NCBI GenBank assembly: GCA_964477485.1
Contig: CAYZEE010000012.1
Span: 1 to 28,571 of the forward strand
Reading direction: 5' to 3'
DNA: 28,571 nucleotides
DNA from: CAYZEE01 sp964477485
GTDB lineage: Bacteria > Patescibacteriota > Microgenomatia > Levybacterales > UBA12049
Of the stretch, positions 6,597 through 14,439 are shown piece by piece. Under the pieces are notes generated by a model. That model made no database searches and had not been told where the DNA came from. It saw nothing but the letters and a program-made list of their open reading frames with translations. The translations under genes were made by a program, and so were the position numbers. Numbering within the stretch: position 1 is the first letter of the stretch; every line of letters begins with the position of its first letter.

Positions 6597-7136
6597 ATGA
6601 TATTAGGGCCTAGGGAATTATTAAAACTTGTAAGAACAAAAAAACTTGTTGAGGGATTGTCCGAAAGGGAACTTACCAATCCCGAAGGAGCAGGTTTTGA
6701 TCTCCGCTTAGGGGAGGTTTACAAAATTTCAGGAGATGCCTTTTTGGGAGAAACACATCGGAAAACCGCCGAGATTGAACTGGTGGAAGAGTACATAGAA
6801 GGGGAGACTCGAAGCATTTTAATAAAGCCCGGAGATTTTTTTCTTGTAACAACAATAGAAAGTGTAAATACGCCTTTGGATATTACAGTTAATTTTAAGC
6901 CTCGTACGACAACTTTTAGATCAGGGCTTTTTTTAAGAACAGGAAATGTTGGTCCCGGGTACAAAGGAAAATTGACCTTCGGTCTTAAAAATGAAGGTCC
7001 AATCCCTGTGACAATTGAAATGGGAGCAAGATTTGTTCATGCTCAATTTGAGCAGGTTTTAGGAGGCGGAAGCCAATATCGGGGACAATGGCAGGGAGGG
7101 AGGGTCACAACCCGGCGCAAAGAGCGCCAAGTGTAA
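6597..7136 (+). CDS. second dCTP deaminase / dUTPase-family protein
   Basis: The 179 residues share the fold signature of the dCTP deaminase/dUTPase family: MILGPRELL start, EGAGFDLRLGEVYKI near 33-47, ILIKPGDFFLVTTIESV near 74-90, and GNVGPGYKGKLTFGLKNEGP near 116-135. It is diverged from dcd at 5194: the RSSIGRLG block is replaced by KPRTTTFRSGLFLRTG. It may therefore be the dUTPase that supplies dUMP to ThyA, or a second deaminase; motifs alone do not decide. ATG 6597 is chosen because the longer frame (from 6546) reads through the hairpin element. The C-terminus is basic (RVTTRRKERQV), and the following gap is a heptamer repeat. Confidence 0.82.
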   Translation: MILGPRELLKLVRTKKLVEGLSERELTNPEGAGFDLRLGEVYKISGDAFLGETHRKTAEIELVEEYIEGETRSILIKPGDFFLVTTIESVNTPLDITVNFKPRTTTFRSGLFLRTGNVGPGYKGKLTFGLKNEGPIPVTIEMGARFVHAQFEQVLGGGSQYRGQWQGGRVTTRRKERQV

Positions 7137-7286
7137 ATCCTAAATCCAAAATTATAAATCCTAAATAATATCAAAATCACAATGACCAAAATTCAAAAGA
7201 ATAATAGAAGAAGAATAAGATAACTTTATTATTTAAGATTTAGAGCTTATAATTTGTTTAGAATTTAGAAATTAGACATTAGGAAT
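7137..7286. repeat. AT-rich heptanucleotide-period repeat before thyA
   Basis: The left side has units TAAATCC, AAAATTA, TAAATCC, TAAATAA and the right side AGAATTT, AGAAATT, AGACATT, AGGAATT, which invert the left set. The middle is plain AT-rich DNA. The last unit touches the thyA start codon. No coding frame is seen. Confidence 0.78.
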
Positions 7287-7288
7287 TT

Positions 7289-8230
7289 ATGAAGCACCCT
7301 GAATATCAATATTTAAATCTCTTAAAAGATGTAATGGAGAATGGGTTTAAAAAGCCTGTTTTTAATAATCCCGGAGTTTTTACAAAAAATGTTTTCGGAA
7401 GGCAAATCCGCTTTGATTTATCGCAAGGTTTTCCGCTTCTGACTACCAAAAAAGTTTTTCTTCGCGGCATATTGCATGAGTTAATTTGGTTTCTAAGGGG
7501 GAGCTCGAATGTAAAATATCTGGCAGATAATGACGTCCACATCTGGGACGATTGGGCGTATAAAAATTATAAACAAGCGATGAAAGAAGACTCTGTCTCC
7601 AAAATGTCCCAGGATGAGTTTATTCAAAAGATAAAAAAAGACGATAAATTTGCAAAAAAGTGGGGAGAACTCGGGCCGGTTTATGGAGTCCAGTGGAGAA
7701 GATGGCCGGCATCTGATGGCCGAAAAATAGACCAGGTTGCCTGGGCGATTGAAAAAATCAAAAAAACACCGCAAAGGCGCCATATTGTAATTTCTGCCTG
7801 GAATCCTGAGTTTGTTTACGAAATGGCTCTTGCCGGGAAATCAGTTGCACTGCCTCCATGCCATACTTTGTTTCAGTTCAATGTTATAAATGGAAAACTT
7901 TCATGTCAGCTTTATCAAAGGAGCGCTGATTTGTTTCTTGGTGTCCCCTTCAACATTGCAAGCTATGCGCTTTTTACAATGATTTTTGCTCATCTAACAG
8001 ATTATCCTCCGGGAGAATTTATACATACTTTTGGAGACGCGCATATTTACAGTAATCATTTTGAACAAGTGAAAGAGCAAGTAAAAAGAAAACCCCGGAT
8101 TTTTCCGACTATGAAGATAAACCCGAATCTTAAGAATATCGACGAGATTAAATACGAAGATTTTACTTTGGAGAATTATGACCCATGGCCGCCGATAAAA
8201 GGTGAAGTTACGGTCGTTGGAGGATTCTGA
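7289..8230 (+). CDS. thyA: thymidylate synthase
   Basis: ThyA methylates dUMP to dTMP using methylene-tetrahydrofolate. The 313 residues include GFPLLTTKKVFLRGILHELIW (48-67 region), a family-specific insert of about 25 residues near 95-122 (KQAMKEDSVSKMSQDEF), LGPVYGVQWRRW (128-139), the phosphate-binding RRH at 163-165, the catalytic Cys191 in ALPPCHTLFQF and QLYQRSADLFLGVPFNIASY (208-226), which carries dUMP contacts. The end VTVVGGF is close to the usual C-terminus. It overlaps folA by one base (TGATG), so the two are translated together; folA regenerates the dihydrofolate that ThyA produces. Confidence 0.96.
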   Translation: MKHPEYQYLNLLKDVMENGFKKPVFNNPGVFTKNVFGRQIRFDLSQGFPLLTTKKVFLRGILHELIWFLRGSSNVKYLADNDVHIWDDWAYKNYKQAMKEDSVSKMSQDEFIQKIKKDDKFAKKWGELGPVYGVQWRRWPASDGRKIDQVAWAIEKIKKTPQRRHIVISAWNPEFVYEMALAGKSVALPPCHTLFQFNVINGKLSCQLYQRSADLFLGVPFNIASYALFTMIFAHLTDYPPGEFIHTFGDAHIYSNHFEQVKEQVKRKPRIFPTMKINPNLKNIDEIKYEDFTLENYDPWPPIKGEVTVVGGF

Positions 8231-8721
8231 TGATAAATATTGTTGCCGCGATGGATGAGAAAAGAGGGGTAGGGAAAAACAATCAGCTTCTTTTTCGAAT
8301 TCCTCAGGATTTTGAAAGGATGAGGAAACTTACCACAGGACATCCGATTATAATGGGAAGAAAAACCTTTGAGTCAATCGGCAGAGTTTTGCCGGGGAGA
8401 ACAAATATAATAGTAACTAAAAATTTAAAACTAAAAATTAAAAGCTGCATTATAACTCATTCACTTGAAGAAGCAATTGAACAAGCAGGGACAGCAGAGG
8501 GGTCGGATGAGATATTTATCTTCGGCGGAGGAGAAATATTCAGGCAAGCTTTGGAAAAAGGGCTTGTCGATAAGTTATATTTAACAATCGCAAGGGGGGA
8601 TTTTGGAGCTGATACATTTTTTCCGGACTATTCGGAGTTTAAAAAAATTGTAAAGGAAGAATCTGGAGAGTCAAACGGCATAAAATTCAAGTTCGCTAAT
8701 TTAGAAAAAGAGAAAAGATAA
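8230..8721 (+). CDS. folA: dihydrofolate reductase
   Basis: The 163-residue DHFR reduces dihydrofolate with NADPH. It shows MINIVAAMDEKRGVGKNNQL, the active-site acid in RIPQDFERMR (Asp about 27), GHPIIMGRKTFESIG with the NADPH-binding Arg-Lys-Thr, LPGRTNIIVTKN, and FIFGGGEIFRQAL (about 98-110). GGAGG sits 6 nt before the ATG, inside the end of thyA. Residues 62-71 (NLKLKIKSCI) are coded by AAATTTA AAACTAA AAATTAA, a possible in-frame heptamer repeat in a surface loop. Confidence 0.95.
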   Translation: MINIVAAMDEKRGVGKNNQLLFRIPQDFERMRKLTTGHPIIMGRKTFESIGRVLPGRTNIIVTKNLKLKIKSCIITHSLEEAIEQAGTAEGSDEIFIFGGGEIFRQALEKGLVDKLYLTIARGDFGADTFFPDYSEFKKIVKEESGESNGIKFKFANLEKEKR

Positions 8722-8731
8722 TTAGCTATTA

Positions 8732-8818
8732 ATGAACAAAAAAATTATTCGGGCTTCTTATGCATCAGTTTACTGTTTTTTGATTATTGTTTTTTTCTAC
8801 AGCTTTTGCTATTATTAA
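8732..8818 (+). CDS. possible 28-residue hydrophobic small protein
   Basis: An ATG frame between folA and rpsB encodes 28 residues with a basic start (MNKKIIRASYAS) and a hydrophobic stretch (VYCFLIIVFFYSFCYY) like a small membrane protein or a leader peptide. The stop overlaps the proposed -10 of rpsB. There is no Shine-Dalgarno, and AT-rich DNA gives such frames by chance, so support is weak. Confidence 0.22.
   Translation: MNKKIIRASYASVYCFLIIVFFYSFCYY
8807..8815 (+). promoter_or_regulatory. extended -10 promoter for rpsB
   Basis: TGC followed by TATTAT matches the extended -10 form seen before several other genes in the window. It would leave a leader of about 65 nt before the rpsB ATG, unlike the leaderless genes around it. 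Confidence 0.45.
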
Positions 8819-8830
8819 AGGCAATACACA

Positions 8831-8877
8831 CACTCGAGATTAATTGTTCTGGTTTTTAAGACCAAAGCGAGTGGAGG
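8831..8877 (+). promoter_or_regulatory. rpsB leader hairpin abutting the Shine-Dalgarno
   Basis: CACTCG (8831-8836) pairs with CGAGTG (8868-8873) and TGGT (8850-8853) with ACCA (8861-8864). The outer stem ends on the first G of the Shine-Dalgarno GGAGG (8873-8877), 11 nt before ATG 8889. S2 autoregulates its own operon in several bacteria, so this could be a control structure; that is inference. Confidence 0.5.
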
Positions 8878-8888
8878 ATAAAGAACAT

Positions 8889-9770
8889 ATGAGAGAGATT
8901 ACACTTGAAGAGCTGCTTGAAGCCGGTTGTCATTTCGGACACCAAGTAACGCGCAGCAATCCAAAGGCAAGAGATTTTATATATGAAGTCCGCGATAATA
9001 TCCACATTATAGATCTTGCTAAGACCAAAAAGGGCATTGAGGAAGCAGTCGCCTTCATCAGGACTGCGGCAAGTCAGAACAAGATTTTAGTTATTGTTGG
9101 AACCAAGAGACAAGCACAGGGAATTGTTGATAGTGAGATAAAAAAAGCCCGTGAGAAAATCAAAGACAAAGAAGGTAACAACGCGGGAATTTTTTTTGTA
9201 ACAAACCGTTGGGTTGGAGGAACTCTTACTAATTTCGCAGAAGTTTCAAAAAATTTCAAAAAACTCAAAGAGCTGGAAGAGAAGTTAGGAAGCGAAGAGG
9301 AAAAATCAAAATACACTAAAAAGGAAGTAGGCCTCTGGTTCAAGGAAAAACAGAAACTTGAGTCTTTGTACGGCGGGATTTCGGATTTAAAACGCAAGCC
9401 GGATGTACTTTTTATAATTGACTCCCATCTTGAAAATTTAGCAGTCAAGGAAGCAACGGATATGGGAGTTGCAACAGTTGCGGTCGTTGATACCAATGCA
9501 GATCCAGAACTTGTTGACTATCCGATTCCTGCCAATGACGATGCTACCGGTTCAATAAAATTAATTACAAGTTATATAACTGACGCATGGATTGAAGGAG
9601 CGGGCGATAAGATTAAAAATGACCTGTCTGTCGACAAAACAGGGAACCAAGGCTCAAAAGAGAAAAAACCTGCAAAAGCTAAGGAGTCAAAGACTGAAAA
9701 AGCCAGAGAGTTAAAGAGTCAATGGTCAAAGGGATCAGGTAAAGATAAAAGCACTAAAAATAAAAAATAA
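8889..9770 (+). CDS. rpsB: 30S ribosomal protein S2
   Basis: S2 binds the small subunit near the head-body junction and is needed for S1 or mRNA recruitment. The start MREITLEELLEAGCHFGHQ aligns with the family, whereas a longer frame from 8844 adds 15 unrelated residues; GGAGG upstream fits ATG 8889. Conserved blocks are NPKARDFIYEVRDNIHIIDL, RWVGGTLTNF (about 104-113), PDVLFIIDSHLENLAVKEA and GVATVAVVDTNADPELVDYP. The 293-residue length includes a Lys/Ser-rich tail (about 255-293) after the S2 core; its coding DNA has repeated AAAGAGTC/GGTCAAAG-like units and may be repeat-derived. First gene of rpsB-tsf-frr. Confidence 0.96.
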   Translation: MREITLEELLEAGCHFGHQVTRSNPKARDFIYEVRDNIHIIDLAKTKKGIEEAVAFIRTAASQNKILVIVGTKRQAQGIVDSEIKKAREKIKDKEGNNAGIFFVTNRWVGGTLTNFAEVSKNFKKLKELEEKLGSEEEKSKYTKKEVGLWFKEKQKLESLYGGISDLKRKPDVLFIIDSHLENLAVKEATDMGVATVAVVDTNADPELVDYPIPANDDATGSIKLITSYITDAWIEGAGDKIKNDLSVDKTGNQGSKEKKPAKAKESKTEKARELKSQWSKGSGKDKSTKNKK

Positions 9771-9776
9771 TAGTTT

Positions 9777-10235
9777 ATGATTTTGGATATTAAACTGCTT
9801 AAAAAACTCCGCGAAGAAACTCAGGTATCTGTTTCTGATTGTCGAAGGGCTTTGGAAGAATCAGATGGAGACTACAAAAAGGCTCTTGAGTGGCTTAAAA
9901 AACATGGCATTGAAAAAGCTGATAAGAAGAAAGACAGGGAAACCTCGCAGGGAATTATAGAAGCATATATTCATCAAAACGGTAGGGTTGGTGCAATGGT
10001 TGAGGTTTTGTGCGAGACGGATTTTGTTGCTAAGACTTCGGAGTTTAAGTCTCTTGCCCATGAGATTGCCATGCAGGTTGCCGCAATGAGGCCTTTGGAT
10101 GTCGAAAGTCTTTTAAAACAGGAATATATTCGGGATTCGTCAATAACAATTCAGGATTTGATAAAACAAATAATTGCAAAACTCGGAGAAAACATTGTTG
10201 TTGGGAAAATTATACGCTTCTCAATCGGAGAATAA
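9777..10235 (+). CDS. tsf: elongation factor Ts (short form)
   Basis: EF-Ts recharges EF-Tu with GTP. The N-terminal UBA-like domain is clear (KLLKKLREETQVSVSDCRRALEESDGDYKKALEWLKKHG), followed by a TSQGIIEAYIHQNGRVGAMVEVLCETDFVAKT core containing the TDFV motif. At 152 residues it is much shorter than the E. coli protein and keeps one core subdomain, as in other short bacterial forms. It starts six bases after the rpsB stop with no Shine-Dalgarno, so it depends on the upstream transcript. The end is complete (RFSIGE, then TAA two bases before frr). Confidence 0.95.
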   Translation: MILDIKLLKKLREETQVSVSDCRRALEESDGDYKKALEWLKKHGIEKADKKKDRETSQGIIEAYIHQNGRVGAMVEVLCETDFVAKTSEFKSLAHEIAMQVAAMRPLDVESLLKQEYIRDSSITIQDLIKQIIAKLGENIVVGKIIRFSIGE

Positions 10236-10237
10236 TT

Positions 10238-10789
10238 ATGGATATAAATAGCTTAAGGCAGAAAATGCAGAAGGCTTTTGAGGTACTGCGGGGAGATCTT
10301 GCAACAATTCGAACCGGAAGAGCAACTCCATCTCTGGTTGAAAATATAATTATAAATGCATACGGTGGGACACAAAGGCTTAGGCTTATGGAGCTTGCGA
10401 CTATTGTAACCCTGGATCCTCAAACTCTCGTAATTACTCCTTTTGACGCTTCAATAATGGGAGAAATCCAAAAAGACCTTTCCGCAAATGCAGGACTTAA
10501 TCCTGTGATTGACGGGCAGGTAATACGAATTAAAATCCCGCAGCTTTCAGAAGAAAGACGGCAGGAGCTAATCCATCTTATGCACCAGAAACTTGAGAAT
10601 GGCAGAATTATGATACGCCAGCTGCGCCACGAAGCGATGGAGGAAATAAAAAAACAATATAATGACAAAGAAATTTCGGAAGATGAGATGGCGCGGCTTG
10701 AGAAAGAAGTGCAAAAAGCTACAGATGAGCTTATACTTGATATTGATGGGTTGGGAAAGAAAAAGGAAGAGGAACTGTTACAAATTTAA
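10238..10789 (+). CDS. frr: ribosome recycling factor
   Basis: RRF splits post-termination ribosomes together with EF-G. The 183 residues have the family length. They show the GDLATIRTGRATPSLVENI block (helix I, about 19-37), YGGTQRLRLMELATIVTLDPQTLVI, SANAGLNPVIDGQVIRIKIP (about 84-103), and the C-terminal coiled coil with RQLRHEAMEEIKKQ. GGAG lies upstream of the ATG, inside the tsf end. pyrH, which sits between tsf and frr in many bacteria, is missing here. Confidence 0.96.
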   Translation: MDINSLRQKMQKAFEVLRGDLATIRTGRATPSLVENIIINAYGGTQRLRLMELATIVTLDPQTLVITPFDASIMGEIQKDLSANAGLNPVIDGQVIRIKIPQLSEERRQELIHLMHQKLENGRIMIRQLRHEAMEEIKKQYNDKEISEDEMARLEKEVQKATDELILDIDGLGKKKEEELLQI

Positions 10790-10878
10790 ATTACAAATTC
10801 AAAATTACAAATAACAAATAATATCAAAACTACAATCTTCAAAATTTAGAGCTGTTTGGAATTTCGAATTTAGGATTT
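10786..10878. repeat. AT-rich heptanucleotide-period repeat before rseP
   Basis: Units AAATTAC AAATTCA AAATTAC AAATAAC AAATAAT run from the frr stop. On the far side GGAATTT CGAATTT AGGATTT invert them and finish two bases before the rseP ATG. The first unit overlaps the frr stop codon. No gene is seen in it. Confidence 0.82.
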
Positions 10879-10880
10879 AT

Positions 10881-11993
10881 ATGTTAGTTACTATAATAGT
10901 TTTTCTTTTAATATTGACAGTTTTGGTTCTCATTCATGAGGCGGGCCATTTTTTCGTCGCAAAAAAATTAGGAATAAAAGTTGAGGAGTTTGGTTTTGGA
11001 CTTCCGCCTAGAGCCTTCGGTATTAAAAAAGGAGAAACTATTTACTCTATCAATTGGCTGCCAATCGGCGGATTCGTAAGGCTTTACGGCGAGGACGCTG
11101 CCGGAAGCGGAGAAGTAAAAATTAAAAATGAAGAAATAAAAGACATGAAAAGAGCATTCTTCGCAAGATCTGCCTGGCACAGAGCGCTAATAGTCTTTGC
11201 CGGAGTTTTTATGAATTTCGTCCTGGCGGTTCTTATTATTTCTTACTTTTATGGCGTTGTTGGAGTTCAGGTTCCCGGAAATAAAGTAATCATTTCTGAA
11301 GTTACGAAAGGTTCTCCTGCGCAGAAGAGCGGACTTAAAGCAGGAGACACTATAGAGGCAGCCGATAATAAGAAAATAACATCCCCGAATCAGCTAATTT
11401 CTATAACAAAAAGCCATTTAGGCGAGCGGGTAAAATTAAAAATTGAAAGTGAAAAATCAAAAATAATCAGGGAAATATCAGTTACTCTCCGTAAAGTATA
11501 TCCGTCAGATGAGGGACCAATGGGTGTTGCAATAATGCCTAATATAATAATCAAAAAATACCCGCTTTATCAGGCTCCGTTTGTGGGACTTGTGGAGGCT
11601 CTTAAGGATTCCTGGCTTATTATTTCAGGGTTAGGTCTTGTCTTATCCGATTTATTTTTTCATGCCCAAGTTCCTAAAGGCGTTGCGGGTCCCGTTGGAA
11701 TTGCTCAATTGACCGGCCAATTTATTCAAGTTGGTCCGCTTGCAGTTTTATCTTTTGTATCTCTTCTTTCTTTAAATTTAGCAATCTTAAATATTCTTCC
11801 GGTTCCTGCTCTTGACGGCGGAAGACTTTTCTTCATTCTTATAGAGGCAATTACAGGACATAAGGTTTCCCGGAAATTCGAAGGCTACACCCACGCAATT
11901 GGCATGGCAATACTTTTGGCGCTTATTCTCCTTATAACTATTAACGATATCATACATATAGTTACAGGCCAGCCAATTCTTCCAAAACCATAA
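10881..11993 (+). CDS. rseP: site-2 intramembrane zinc metalloprotease (RseP/MmpA family)
   Basis: This polytopic inner-membrane protease cuts transmembrane substrates such as anti-sigma factors or leftover signal peptides. The 370 residues have the HExxH zinc motif H19-E20-A-G-H23 in the first membrane helix, GGFVRLYGED (63-72), a second helix near 103-126, a single PDZ domain (about 127-205), further helices near 240-260 and 285-305, and the second catalytic motif ILPVPALDGG with L311-D312-G313. The C-terminal helix is near 340-360. The window also has a membrane anti-sigma protein (27791-28531) that is a conceivable substrate (inference). ATG 10881 follows the heptamer repeat, with no Shine-Dalgarno. 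Confidence 0.94.
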   Translation: MLVTIIVFLLILTVLVLIHEAGHFFVAKKLGIKVEEFGFGLPPRAFGIKKGETIYSINWLPIGGFVRLYGEDAAGSGEVKIKNEEIKDMKRAFFARSAWHRALIVFAGVFMNFVLAVLIISYFYGVVGVQVPGNKVIISEVTKGSPAQKSGLKAGDTIEAADNKKITSPNQLISITKSHLGERVKLKIESEKSKIIREISVTLRKVYPSDEGPMGVAIMPNIIIKKYPLYQAPFVGLVEALKDSWLIISGLGLVLSDLFFHAQVPKGVAGPVGIAQLTGQFIQVGPLAVLSFVSLLSLNLAILNILPVPALDGGRLFFILIEAITGHKVSRKFEGYTHAIGMAILLALILLITINDIIHIVTGQPILPKP

Positions 11994-11997
11994 GCCG

Positions 11998-12032
11998 GCA
12001 ACTAGCCACTAGCAACTAGCCACTAGAACAAG
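11998..12032. repeat. CTAG-type heptanucleotide repeat before the cyclase gene
   Basis: CAACTAG CCACTAG CAACTAG CCACTAG is a clean 7-nt array that follows the rseP stop and joins the promoter of the next gene. The final CCACT can pair with AGTGG at 12031-12035. Confidence 0.88.
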
Positions 12033-12041
12033 TGGTATAAT
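12033..12041 (+). promoter_or_regulatory. extended -10 promoter of the cyclase gene
   Basis: TG-G-TATAAT is a perfect -10 with the TGn extension, 6 nt before the GTG start. No -35 of note. The CTAG repeat directly upstream occupies the place of a -35. Confidence 0.62.
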
Positions 12042-12047
12042 AAGTGA

Positions 12048-12683
12048 GTGAAATCAAAGGAGATTATTGATATATCCACAGTTGTCGAAGAAGGAATGCC
12101 TCAATATCCGGGCCAGCCTTTATTTGGTCTTAAAATTGCAAAAACAATAAAACGCGATGGGGTCAGGGAATCATCTCTAAGCATTTACTCACATGCCGGA
12201 ACCCATGTTGATGCCCCCTCCCATTTTATTTTAGATGGCAGTACAGTTGATCAGATAGATCCGTCAAAATTAGTTGGTCGTTGCAGAGTTGTTGATTTGT
12301 CAGGAATTGAACATCCGGAAATTCAACCGGAAGATTTCGCATCAACATATATTGGAAGAGGAGATAAAGTGCTTTTCAAAACAAGAAATTCGCTCGGAGA
12401 CAGAAGAAATTTTGAACAATTTGTTTCTGTTTCCGAGGAAGCCGCGCGTTTTCTAGCTCACGAAGGAATAGTATTGGTGGGAACTGATTTTTTCGGAATT
12501 GAAAAACGTCGAAATCCCGGTCATCCGGTTCATAGAACATTTCTTGAAAAAGGTATAGTCATAGTTGAGGGACTGAATTTACGAAATGTTGAAGAGGGGG
12601 AATATGAGCTGATGTGCCTTCCTCTTAAAGTAAAAGGAGCAGATGCTGCTCCCGCACGGGTATTTTTAAGAAGATATGAATAA
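12048..12683 (+). CDS. cyclase / kynurenine-formamidase-like metal hydrolase
   Basis: The 211-residue protein of the cyclase family (PF04199) contains the metal site H49-A-G-T-H53-V-D55-A-P-S-H59-F, plus DGSTVDQIDPSKLVGRCRVVDL and a TDFFGIEKR...HPVHRTFLEKGIVIVEGL block typical of KynB-like enzymes. Members hydrolyse N-formylkynurenine, cyclic amides or isatin; the substrate here cannot be told. The start codon is GTG, supported by the -10 box 6 nt upstream. Its end overlaps zwf by 8 bases (ATGAATAA), so the two genes are translationally coupled. Confidence 0.85.
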   Translation: MKSKEIIDISTVVEEGMPQYPGQPLFGLKIAKTIKRDGVRESSLSIYSHAGTHVDAPSHFILDGSTVDQIDPSKLVGRCRVVDLSGIEHPEIQPEDFASTYIGRGDKVLFKTRNSLGDRRNFEQFVSVSEEAARFLAHEGIVLVGTDFFGIEKRRNPGHPVHRTFLEKGIVIVEGLNLRNVEEGEYELMCLPLKVKGADAAPARVFLRRYE

Positions 12684-14118
12684 CACTTTTGTAATGGTTA
12701 TTTTTGGAGCAACAGGAGACCTTGCGCAAAACAAGTTAATCCCCGCTCTTTTTACTCTTTTTAAACACAAGGAGCTTCCGGACGAGTTCCTTATCGTTGG
12801 TTTTTCGAGGCGGGATTTTTCCGATGATGATTTTAGAGATTATTTTGTTCATTTAAAAGATAAAAAAGAATGGAAAGAATTTGCAAGGCACTTGACATAT
12901 CAAAAGGGGGATTTTTCAGAGGAACAGGGCTACCTGGGGCTCATTAAAAAATTAAATTCCTTTGATGAAAAGATAGGCGCTTGCATTACCAGATTTTTTT
13001 ATTTTGCCACACCGCCACAGAATTATGGGGCGATTTTAGACTATCTTTCCTCAACAAGACTTTCCGAGGGATGCGGCCAAGAAAGTAATAAATGGACAAG
13101 AATTATTATAGAAAAGCCCTTTGGCAAAGATTTACAGACCGCAATTGCGCTTGATGAAAAGATTTCTAAGATTTTTGAAGAAAAACAGATTTTTCGGGTA
13201 GATCATTACCTCGGAAAAGAAACAGTTCAGAATATCCTGGCTTTTCGTTTTGCCAACGGAATTTTTGAGCCTGTTTGGAACAAAAATTATATTGACCATA
13301 TTCAAATAACTTTTGCTGAAAAAAGAGGAATAGGGAGTCGCGGAAAATTTTTTGATGGAGTCGGAATGCTTCGTGATGTTGCGCAGAATCATTTGATGCA
13401 ACTTGTTGCTGCAGTCGGCATGGAAATACCCAGAAGTTTTACCAAGGAAGATTTGAGGACAGCCCGGGCAAATGCAATAAAATCAATTAAATATATTGAG
13501 CCTTCAAAAGTACAATCGGCTGTTGTTCGAGGTCAATATGAAGGTTACAAAAAAGAAAAAGATGCTTCGCCAAATTCAAATACAGAAACTTTTATTGCAA
13601 TGAAATTTTTTCTTGATACTGAAAGATTTTCAAATATTCCATTTTATGTTCGGGCCGGGAAGAAAATGCCAAAAGATGAGGTTACGATTTCTGTAGTTTT
13701 TCTTCAGACCTGCCATATTTTATTTAAAGAATATGGATGTCCTGAAATCGGAAATGTCTTAACAATAAGAATTCAGCCGGATGAAGGTATATATCTTCGA
13801 ATTATTGCTAAAAAACCGGGAGAGAAACTTGCTATCGAGACTGTAAATATGCATTTTACCTACAAAGAATCATTTGAAACCAAGGGAGTTGACGCATATG
13901 AAAAAGTCTTGCTGGATATTTTCGTAGGAGACCAGATGCTTTTTAATAGATCGGATGAGCTTGCCAGTTCGTGGGATTTTATTACCAGGATTTTGGAGGG
14001 CTGGCAAAACGAAGAAATTCAAAATCCAGAATTCAAAATCCAGAATTACAAACCAGGGACTTGGGGGCCAAAAGAATCAGACGAGTTGATTGAAAAAGAT
14101 GGGAAAAAGTGGCTATGA
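12676..14118 (+). CDS. zwf: glucose-6-phosphate 1-dehydrogenase
   Basis: Zwf oxidises glucose-6-phosphate to 6-phosphogluconolactone with NAD(P)+, the first step of the oxidative pentose-phosphate path. The 480 residues show the Rossmann motif IFGATGDLAQNKLIPAL (9-25), IIIEKPFGKDL (about 139-149), the catalytic RVDHYLGKE block (about 175-183), RDVAQNHLMQL, FYVRAGKKMP, and the C-terminal WDFITRILEGW. Just after that helix a 7/14-nt repeat codes for EIQNPEFKIQNYK in frame, an insertion before the usual YKPGTWGP end. gnd follows about 1.3 kb downstream; the intermediate lactonase gene (pgl) is not in the window. Confidence 0.95.
   Translation: MNNTFVMVIFGATGDLAQNKLIPALFTLFKHKELPDEFLIVGFSRRDFSDDDFRDYFVHLKDKKEWKEFARHLTYQKGDFSEEQGYLGLIKKLNSFDEKIGACITRFFYFATPPQNYGAILDYLSSTRLSEGCGQESNKWTRIIIEKPFGKDLQTAIALDEKISKIFEEKQIFRVDHYLGKETVQNILAFRFANGIFEPVWNKNYIDHIQITFAEKRGIGSRGKFFDGVGMLRDVAQNHLMQLVAAVGMEIPRSFTKEDLRTARANAIKSIKYIEPSKVQSAVVRGQYEGYKKEKDASPNSNTETFIAMKFFLDTERFSNIPFYVRAGKKMPKDEVTISVVFLQTCHILFKEYGCPEIGNVLTIRIQPDEGIYLRIIAKKPGEKLAIETVNMHFTYKESFETKGVDAYEKVLLDIFVGDQMLFNRSDELASSWDFITRILEGWQNEEIQNPEFKIQNYKPGTWGPKESDELIEKDGKKWL
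14014..14052 (+). repeat. in-frame 14-nt repeat inside zwf
   Basis: Two copies of AAAATCCAGAATTC (the last base varies) with flanking partial units code for the low-complexity EIQNPEFKIQNYK. The unit is two heptamers, as in the intergenic repeats. Confidence 0.85.
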
Positions 14119-14438
14119 ATATAAAGCTTGATGAGTTTAAGAAACTGGATATAAGAATCGGGGAAATTTTAAATGCTGAAAAAGTTGAAAATGCTGATAA
14201 GCTTTTAAAACTTGAGGCGGATTTCGGTGAATTTAAAAGACAAATTGTTTCGGGAATAGCGGAAAATTTTAATCCGGAAGATTTAATTGGCAAAAAATTG
14301 CCTTTTATTTTAAATTTAGAACCCCGAACATTTAGAGGAGTTGAAAGTCAGGGGATGCTTCTGGCAGTAATCCATGAAGACAGAGCTGTTCTTCTGGAAC
14401 CGCAAGATGATGTAAAAGCGGGAGATAAAATAGTTTAA
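14115..14438 (+). CDS. free-standing tRNA-binding domain protein (EMAPII/MetRS C-terminal type)
   Basis: The 107 residues are a complete OB-fold tRNA-binding module (PF01588) like the C-terminal domain of MetRS, Trbp111 or the chaperone-like CsaA: FKKLDIRIGEILNAEKVENA, DKLLKLEADFGEFKRQIVSG, IGKKLPFILNLEPRTFRGVE, and SQGMLLAV. It may bind tRNA in trans to a MetRS that lacks the domain. ATG 14115 overlaps the zwf stop in the form ATGA, which is preferred to GTG 14109. No recognisable fusion partner is adjacent. Confidence 0.85.
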   Translation: MNIKLDEFKKLDIRIGEILNAEKVENADKLLKLEADFGEFKRQIVSGIAENFNPEDLIGKKLPFILNLEPRTFRGVESQGMLLAVIHEDRAVLLEPQDDVKAGDKIV

Positions 14439-14439
14439 T

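Noticed and set aside
11998..12032. CRISPR array from the tandem CTAGCCA units
   Set aside because: The units are 7 nt with no unique spacers, and no cas genes are present.
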